This document shows positions 56,698 to 64,000 of a stretch of DNA of 64,000 nucleotides, in pieces. Position 1 is the stretch's first letter, and every line of letters starts with the position of its first letter. Below the pieces are notes generated by a model that saw nothing but the letters and a program-made list of their open reading frames with translations, ran no database searches and was not told the DNA's origin. The stretch comes from Adiantum capillus-veneris (lineage: Eukaryota > Streptophyta > Polypodiopsida > Polypodiales > Pteridaceae), in NCBI GenBank assembly GCA_014529385.2, contig CM043944.1, positions 92,599,476 to 92,663,475 on the forward strand. Direction: 5' to 3'. The position numbers and the translations under genes are program-made.

Positions 56698-58306
56698 TAG
56701 ACTGTAATGAAATTGGCCTATTTAATTTGAGAGTAGAGGAAATTAATGAGAGTACTTTTGAGAAATGACTTTGTGAGCATAGCGGGTGAACATAATTGAA
56801 GATAGCAACATAATCATAGCAGTTAGTTAACTTGGCATGAACAATACTTTTGCAAGAGAGAGAATTTATAGAACATGACAATAGTTGAGGACCGGATTTA
56901 TGTGGAGCCGGTCCCCCCTCCAATAGGCATTTGTATTATGATTTCTCCCATTAAGAGAGCCTTGTTACAATACAATCTTTGTGTTCCTTGTGACCTAGGT
57001 GATGCAATGAAGATGGAAAGCTTCATGCATCACAAACATAACATAAACTTGAAGAAAGCTTTAACTATCCCAAGCCTCAGTCCCAAGACCTCAAACACCT
57101 TCGAAGGTGGAGAGAGCTAGCAGGGAATGAGGGTAGGGAAGAGGAAGAAGAAACATTTCGTAGGAGAAAGAATTAGTTCCTCACTTATCATAACTCTTGT
57201 TGCTAGCATACATAATAGCATAGTAATGAAGAAGAAGGAGATGGCAAGCTTAAGCATTGAATCATGGCTCTTGGTTGGATTTGCACTCCATATCCAAGAG
57301 TGTTGGTGTAGGCTCTCAACCTCTACTTGCTTGGAGAAGGAGAGGGAGTTCTTGCACTTTGCATAGCACACAATGAGATTGTTTGCGAGTGTGTGTGGGT
57401 GAGTATACCCCCTAAGCAACCCCCTAGCTTGCTTGGGTCGACCCCCCCTTGTAGCTCATGCTTGAAGCTCATTGGACCCCTCTAGGCCTAGCCAATCACA
57501 AGTAGGAGGCATTACAAGCAGCAAGGGTAGCCTTTGAGACAAGTGTCCCCCTTTCCCCTTTGAGAGAGAGGGCTAGATAAATGCTAAATTAATTAATTAA
57601 ATCTCCTAAATTATTATTGGACCCCTTGGGTGGCCAACCAATAGGCTTCAGGCACACCATGAGGGCAACATGATGAGGAACTTGACAAGTGTCCCTTTTG
57701 CTTTCTTTGTACCATGCATGCCTTGTGTGAGTGTGTGGGTGTTCTCTCTCATCCCCCCTCATGTAGGGCTCGCCCCCTCCTTGTAGGGATTGAATCTTTG
57801 ACTTTTTGACACCTCAAGTCTCTCATGCATAGGCCCAGTTCCCACCACAAGCTTGGCTCATAAGCACTTTAAGCTTGGGCTGGGTTCTCACCTCAAGTGC
57901 AACCCTAGCATCTCAAGCATGTCAAGCACCTCAATCATCAAGCACCTCAAGCACCTTAGTAATCAAGCATGACAAGCAGGACAAGCACCTCGAGCTGGGT
58001 CGGGTTCCCGCGCCTCAAGCTCAGCCCTAGCTTACCTAAGGTCAAAGGCCTTTTACACACATTATTGGAGGTCTTCAATGAAGCTAACCCTAAGGTCTTA
58101 TGCTCCATTTGTTAGCCTTGCTCTTTGATATACCATCTCTCATTTGGGCCCCTTTACCATTGGCCCCGTGTTGAGATAGATCTATAAGCACATGTCTATA
58201 TCTTAACACTTGTTCCCGTTTATTCTCCCACATTAAGTGATCAATTTAATATGAGAAAATCATTTGGGTTGGTTAGATATTAGATATTAGATTTTATGAC
58301 ATAGAC
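56698..58306 (-). mobile_element. Solo LTR of the gypsy family, inverted, with TAGAC duplication
   Basis: 56703-58301 is the reverse complement of a complete LTR of the 26.8-38.35 kb gypsy family, starting (minus strand) TGTCATAAAAT and ending TTACA. Both sides carry TAGAC (56698-56702 and 58302-58306). It confirms the LTR ends inferred from the full element. It lacks the (GA)n expansion. It arose by recombination between the two LTRs of an inserted element. Confidence 0.9.
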
Positions 58307-58855
58307 CTTCACTTGTACTATCATAATCATCCATGTCACTCAGTCCACATGGTAATCGTGTGTGCACCCCATCTTTATACAAAGCTAAAAGAAAAAAAAC
58401 TTAATTTTTCTATTAACATCTAGGTTTTACAAATTGATTCTCCATCAAGATATTAACAATTTACTTAGGTCTACAAATTTAACAAAAAAAACTTAAACCT
58501 TTAAAATAATTTCAATCATTTTAATTCTAAAATTTAAATGTTAAAATTGTCAAATTCTACATCTAGCACAACTTTTGGAAATATTTTATTTCTAGCAATG
58601 ACGAAAGCTATATTCCATGAAGCTACTTCCACCCCATGTAAAGGAGAAGTGCATTCAAGGAGAAAGTGTCCGTTGTATGAGTACGTGGCTAGGATTCCAA
58701 AAAAATTACATTATTAACCTATTTTCCAACATAACATTAATGGCCCTTTCTAGATTGGACGAGCTCCTTTTCCTCTCTCTACTTAAAAGGCCAACGAATG
58801 GGCTCAAAATTGCGTTAATGATCATGATCCAAAAGTCTTTCAAGAGTGAAGAATT

Positions 58856-60720
58856 TTAATCTAAGAGAGTAGGATTACTAGTCACAAGTAGAATAGAAAG
58901 ATTGCCAAGGAGGAGGTGAGCTTCGCTTATAAGAATTATCATTAGTCTTTTGAATGATTTTAAAAGAGCCATAAAATTCAAGAGCAAACTTAAAATTGGA
59001 TGTTTTTTGATATTTTCGAGTCTCTCTTTTTCAACTATAAGCCATAGAAAATGGCTCTTTTCATAATTCATTGGTTTATGTTTCATGTTGACCCGTTTAA
59101 TGTATTGTGGTTGATGCCTCTAAATAGATTGAGTCACTTTAGAAAGTACTTAGTTTCGAGCTTTTATATCACTCACTAAAACCTTTTTACAAAGATTAAC
59201 GATAGGTGTGGGAAATTGTTTTCTCGGGAATGTTTGATTTAGTTCGACTGCTCTACACTCTGTGGGCAACTTTTTGCTAGAGAAAATTTCAAAAGGTGCT
59301 TTTCTTGTGGTGTATACAATGTTGCTATAAGAAAATTGCAATAAAGGTAAGTGTTTATCCTACATTTTTTGGTGTTCAATTGTGTAGATTACAAAACATA
59401 AAACCTTCATTAAAAAATATCACTTTAGGTAAACCATGATGAACAAACAAATTTTTTTACGAAAAGATCTGGAGGTTGTGGTGGTGTAGCCAATGTTTTC
59501 TTGCATGCATGAAAATGTCACTTTACTAAATCTATCAAAAACTTTCTATATCATGCATGTCATGATACAATGAAGTGAAAGGAAAACCTGTAATGAAATC
59601 CATGGATCAACTCTTGCCAAGTCTTAGAAGGAGTGGAAAAACACACAAGAAATCTTTGGGACTTATCATGTCTACGCATAACACACTGACATACAATGCA
59701 AGTAGACACAAAATCAAGCACATTATGTTGCATGTGAGGCCAATACATTTGTTCTTCACAAGCATCATGAAAATGTGGTTGAAATATTCATGATATACAA
59801 TGGCATATGCATATGGATAATTATTTGTTGACATCCAATGTTTATGCAACATTTTGATCCAAATTACCTTCATCATAATAAGAGTCACACATAAGATCAA
59901 AAGAAGTAAAGTTTGTGATTGAAATATTATTGACTAAAAAGACATGTTCTAAGTATAGATTAATATTGGATTAACTATTGAAAAGACCAAACAAAAGCAA
60001 CACATTTGATGTGTCTATCTAAGATGAGGGGCTATATCAAGAGGTTTCATATGGTCTACTGATCAATTTTAATGAAAACACTAGAACCCATAAGATAAAT
60101 TTTCCACATACCAAGAGTATGAACAACATCAAGCAACTCCTTATTATAAGTATTATATTTTTGTTCGTTTGGTTTTCATTTAAAACACTGGAACCCATCA
60201 ATTTTAATCAAAACACTAGAACCCATAAGATACATTTTCCACATACCAAGAGTAGGAACAACATCAAGCAACTCCTTATGATAAGTATTATATTTTTGTT
60301 CGTTTGGTTTTCATTTAGGACTCTCAAAAGCAATCAAATTATCATCTAGCAATAAAAAACCACATATTCTTTACACACTAGAATTTGGTAACGACAAAAA
60401 AGAAAATTCTATAGAAATAAAAAAATTGAAGGGCAGGTGGCATGTGTGAGGATATCTTTAAGTTTTTCAAAAGTCTTTTGTTGTTTTCATGCCAACGTGA
60501 ATTAGTTTCTTTTTCCAAAAGAATCATGAGGAAAGTGAAATTAGTGAGAAATTTCTTCTAAATTTACCATAAAAATCAATAAGAACTAAGCATGAAGCAA
60601 TCACTCATCAAAAGCTCCCGCTCCCTATATCACATGTATTCAAGAGATTATTAACAATACCCCAATAATACATGCATTAGGAAAAAAATGGACTCATTTT
60701 CGGGCCTTTCAACTCTAGTG
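58856..60720 (-). pseudogene. Ty3/gypsy RNase H-integrase fragment, decayed
   Basis: On the minus strand, from the right: a connection/RNase H stretch (GKFRRNFSLISLS, WHENN..., KLKDILTHA) near 60700-60430; a duplicated YNTYHKELLDVVPTLG-like stretch near 60300-60060; the integrase HHCC finger YWPHMQHNVLDFVSTCIVCQ at 59748-59690; PFEIFSSKKLPTECRAVELN near 59300-59230; and, past further frame changes, LKFYGSFKIIQKTNDNSYK near 58980. The order is right for gypsy pol. It is riddled with stops. No LTR of its own was seen at the edges. Confidence 0.7.
60063..60317. repeat. 135-bp tandem duplication
   Basis: TCAATTTTAATGAAAACACT at 60063 recurs, with few changes, at 60198. Both copies run to TTTGGTTTTCATTTA. 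It lies in the RNase H part of the gypsy fragment. Confidence 0.9.
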
Positions 60721-60940
60721 AGAGAATGCTCCTTAGCCAATAGGAAGAAGGCTAACGTTGCGTTGAAAAAATATTTTTTTTCATTTTGAAAATGTCCATG
60801 AAAACCATTTTGGTGAAATTGTCACTATCATCAAAAAAGTAAGGAGCTTGATAATGACATCTGGCACAAGTGCCGAACGCTTTTTTTATGACCCGTTGTT
60901 GCTAGCCTATAAAGTGAAGTACTTGTACTTGTGCATCTCG

Positions 60941-62059
60941 CACAAGTATCAATCACTTTTTATGAAGTACTCGCAATTTAAATTCGAACAGATTGTACTT
61001 GATAGTGATTGATAAGTACTATTTAAGACTATGAAGGAGTCAGAACCAAGCGAATAGAGGCGCTTGAGGGGTCTCTAGGACCTCTATTTGCTTGATTCTG
61101 ACCTTATGAGTCCCTAGGATTAAGATCTAACACTTTTTAAGCCCACTGATGCATCCGGAACGTCCAAAAACCATAGGATAGCTCTTTAAAACACTGAAAT
61201 CTGACATCTCTAGCTCAAGATATAACATTTTTAAGCCTAGGGCCTCATGAGGCACTTGAGGGGTCTCTAGGACCTCTATTCGCTTGGTTCTGACCTTATG
61301 AGTTCCTAGAATTAAGATATAGAACTTTTTAAGCCCACTGATGCATCTGGAATGTCCAAAAACCATAGGATAGCTCTTTAAAACACTGAAATTTGACGTC
61401 TCTAGCTCAAGATATAGCCTCATGAGGTCGGTACCAAGCGAATAGAGGTCCTTGAGGATCTCAAGGGCCTCTATTCGCTTGGTACTGATGAGGTCAGTAC
61501 CAAGCGAATAGAGGCCCTTGAGATCCTCAAGGGCCTCTATTCGCTTGGTACTGACCTCATGAGGCCCTACACTTAAAAATGCTATATCTTGAGCTAGAGA
61601 CGTCAGATTTCAGTGTTTTAAAGAGCTATCCTATGGTGTTTGGATATTTCGGATGCATCAGTGGTCTTAAAAAGTGCTATATCTTAATCCTAGGGACTCA
61701 TAAGGTCAGAACCAAGCGAATAGAGATCCTAAAGACCCCTCAAGCGCCTCATGAGGCCCTAGGCTTAAAAATGCTATATCTTGAGCTAGAGACGTCAGAT
61801 TTTAGTGTTTTAAAGAGCTATCCTATGGTTTTTGGACATTTCGGATGCATCAGTGGGCTTAAAAAGTGCTATATCTTAATCCTAGGGCCTCATAAGGTCA
61901 GATACAAGCGAATAGAGGTCCTAGAGACCCCTCAAGCGCCTCTATTCGCTTGGTTTTGACTCCTTCATAGTCTTAAATAGTACCTATCAATCACTATCAA
62001 GTACAATCTGTTCGAATTTAAATTGCGAGTACTTCATAAAAAGGTGATTGATACTTGTG
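60941..62059. repeat. 1.1-kb foldback inverted repeat
   Basis: The outer ends are CACAAGTATCAATCAC and its complement. Each arm is about 550 bp and carries two tandem sub-units of about 190 bp (with CTTTAAAACACTGAAAT and AAGATATA blocks). The outer 120 bp of the arms differ at only a few positions. The centre (about 61428-61562) holds two further nested palindromes built on TACCAAGCGAATAGAGG; the inner one has 34-bp perfect arms around ATC. Open frames on the two strands code for the same peptide because of the inversion; they are not genes. Confidence 0.92.
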
Positions 62060-62676
62060 TCTCTATTCCGTGGCATTATTTTTGTATTTTGATAACAACT
62101 CTTATGTGTTTTCTCTCATCGCACATCACATCACTCATTAAGATTCACAGGCATGGAATTTTGTGTACACTTAAGTTGGGCTCTCGAAAAGCATTTTGTA
62201 CGAGCATGCATTTAAGTGATTGAGCAAACTTTTACATATGTACTATGAGAAATAGAATTCCAAAAAAAAACTTTTTTATTTTTTATAATTACCTCTCTCT
62301 ATGCTGAGTTTGCGTTTCTTACAGGGCCCAAAATTGAGTCCAAGTTTCTCCTAATGTTATATTTACACGGTGGGCCTATACCACCCCCCTTTAATGTATA
62401 CATAAAAGTATACATTTTCGACTGTTAGTAATCCTCTCCCATTAACTCACGTGATATGATAAAATTTTGAAAAGTGACCACTCTAGGGACCTAATAAAGA
62501 TCAAACTTAATGGAATTCTAAAGAATAGGCCAATCTCTGATAGTGGAAACCTTTTTTATGGCAAGAATTGAAACTATGTTGCCAATGTACTCAATTTCAT
62601 TGTAAAAACAATAACTTTTCTCAAGGTTTGCATACAAGCAATTCTCATGGAATATGTTAAAGCTGAAGCTCGTTGA
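62060..62676. other. Region upstream of gag, no gene
   Basis: It may contain the LTR end and leader of the gypsy element, but no primer-binding site was recognised. A small inverted repeat (TGTATAC arms) lies near 62395-62414. Confidence 0.4.
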
Positions 62677-62712
62677 TTGAAAGACTCTTCTCCCAGTTTG
62701 AAGTTTTCAGCA

Positions 62713-64000
62713 ATGGCACCAAAATCCAATCGTGGCCGGAAATCTACCATTCGTGTGGACCCCATTCCTGAGGAGTCAGGAAGAGAGTCTGACCCAAAGA
62801 AAGAGAAGATGACTGACACTGAGGCTCATGAGGAGCATAGTCAGGCTGATGAGGCGCAGGACTCACAACACTCCAGTCATTCTCGACGCCAACGGGCAGA
62901 ACGGGAAGCACGAAAGGCAAATAGTTCCAAGAGTTCTCAGTCTCACCAGAGAGATGAGCATACCAAGGGCAGCAAGGGAAGTCACCGTACTTATAGCAGA
63001 AAAAGCAAAGAAGACACTGAGACTGAGACTGAGACAGAGATTGATTGGGATGCTGACACTGACAATTGCAAGAAGGCTCCCAAGCGTCATTCTGAAGCCA
63101 AGAAGAGAAGTGGCGGGATCAGTAGTAATCGAAATGATTACACAGCTTCTCTGAAGATTTAATTTACAATATTCAAAGGGGGGAAAAAGGATGATCCAGA
63201 TGTTCACATACAAGATTTCAAGCAGTATGCTGAACTAAAAAACATTGATGAAGATGATTGGGGGGAATATTTTCCACAAACCTTGAAGGAGGCAGCGAGG
63301 AAATGGTATTACCATTACCCTGCATGCCAACTGAGATCATATAACAAATTGCTTAAGGCCTTCAGGTTGGAATATTCCGACAATAGAGGGGACAAAGATA
63401 TTCTCTGTGAATTAGATAAGATCAAACAGAGGAATTTGTCAGTCCGCAGCTATGTGGAAAAGATAAAAGAGCTAACCAGGCAGTTGCAAGAACCGCCATC
63501 GGAGAAGAGATTGAGGGCATGGTTCTTGAATGGGTTCAGAAGCAAGAAGCTTAGGAAACAAGAAGTAACAACCCCTACAAAAAAATTCAATGATCTGGTT
63601 CAAAGGGCATTAAAACTGGAACAGCAGGCTAAGAAGGAAAAGATCCACAAGAAGCAAAGGACCAGTAGCAGTAGCTCTGCTACTGAAACTTCTGATTCCA
63701 GTGAAATGTCCAGTAGCTCCGAGATCAGTTCGAATGAACGAGCAAAGGAGAAATCAAAGAAGGGATCATGGACCAAGAAAATTGAAGAGAGGGCTAGGCA
63801 AATTGCAGAAATTAGCCACACAAGACAGCCAGTCCGAAAGATGGAGACTTGGTGTTCAAGATGCAAATCCAAGGACCATATCTCCACTGAATGTCCACAA
63901 TGTACCTACTGCAAGGCCTTTGGTCACCTATGGAATAATTGTGGCATCATAATTCACCATTTTAAGAAAGGAAAGGATCTGTCAGTGGTTGCCTACACTG
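62713..64000 (+). pseudogene. Ty3/gypsy gag, one internal stop, runs off the window
   Basis: I start at ATG 62713 (MAPKSNRGRKSTIRVDPIPE), though an in-frame ATG at 62677 exists. Residues 1-150 are Ser/Lys/Glu-rich and disordered. A TAA at 63160-63162 interrupts the same frame. Then comes a clear Retrotrans_gag domain: DDPDVHIQDFKQYAELKNID, FPQTLKEAARKWYYHYPACQ, KIKELTRQLQEPPSEKRLRA, WFLNGFRSKKLRKQEV. A Ser-rich linker follows, then two CCHC knuckles (CSRCKSKDHISTEC and CTYCKAFGHLWNNC). Gag packages element RNA in cytoplasmic particles. Apart from the one stop the frame is clean to the edge, so the copy is young; pol would lie beyond 64,000. Confidence 0.85.

Noticed and set aside
61127-61959. 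Two frames on opposite strands coding the same peptide
   Set aside because: This is a consequence of the inverted repeat. There is no other coding evidence.

Overview
The window looks like a repeat-dense stretch of nuclear DNA from a land plant, most likely a fern or another seed-free vascular plant. That is an inference from three things: PPR repeats of the PLS type with a fern-like wording, copia and gypsy retroelement proteins, and very abundant (CT/GA)n, (AC/GT)n and (TA)n microsatellites. No bacterial-style operons, rRNA genes, CRISPR arrays or convincing tRNA genes are visible. Only one gene looks intact: a four-exon coiled-coil protein gene on the minus strand at 50.8-52.2 kb. Nearly everything else is mobile-element sequence in various states of decay.

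Layout, left half. 2.3-7.6 kb holds an unusual element: a tandem array with an exact 285-bp period whose units share a palindrome, then a long unrecognised protein (3.3-6.7 kb, N-terminal globular part, long coiled coil, C-terminal part), then a polypurine tract and an apparent LTR start. 7.7-9.2 kb is a copia RT/RNase H fragment. 9.2-9.5 and 18.96-19.25 kb are CACTA transposase fragments. 10.2-10.4 kb has three hairpin repeats. 10.7-11.8 kb has two PPR pseudogene pieces on opposite strands. 13.45-14.76 kb is a terminal-inverted-repeat element. 15.7-17.85 kb is a hAT-like (BED + DUF659) transposase pseudogene on the minus strand. 21.7-26.8 kb is a nearly full-length LINE on the minus strand, broken by a 0.8-kb insertion containing a gypsy integrase fragment.

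Middle. 26.8-38.35 kb is a decayed Ty3/gypsy element with LTRs of about 1.6 kb. Its 5' LTR is split by a young gag-only copia-like element (28,329-32,002) with 188-bp LTRs differing at three positions and a perfect TTAAG target duplication. The gypsy 3' LTR is followed, abnormally, by a second primer-binding site and leader. 38.4-39.66 kb is a tandem repeat of about 760 bp, whose last copy is split by a 6.3-kb Helitron-type insertion (39.66-45.98 kb) carrying a broken HUH-Rep protein without a recognisable helicase.

Right half. 46.8-49.0 kb is a PPR pseudogene preceded, in frame, by a motif resembling the PDF motif of organellar single-stranded DNA-binding (OSB) proteins. After the coiled-coil gene come a 1.1-kb retroposon with a perfect 15-bp target duplication (53.2-54.3 kb), a tandem BED-finger fragment (55.0-55.3 kb), a 5'-truncated LINE with target duplication (56.05-56.69 kb), a full-length inverted solo LTR of the same gypsy family with TAGAC duplication (56.70-58.30 kb), a minus-strand gypsy pol fragment (58.9-60.7 kb), a 1.1-kb foldback inverted repeat (60.94-62.06 kb), and a gypsy gag gene running off the right edge (62.7-64.0 kb).

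The layers of insertion can be ordered. The gypsy LTR abuts the LINE, the gag-only copia came after the gypsy, and the Helitron-type insert came after the 760-bp tandem duplication.
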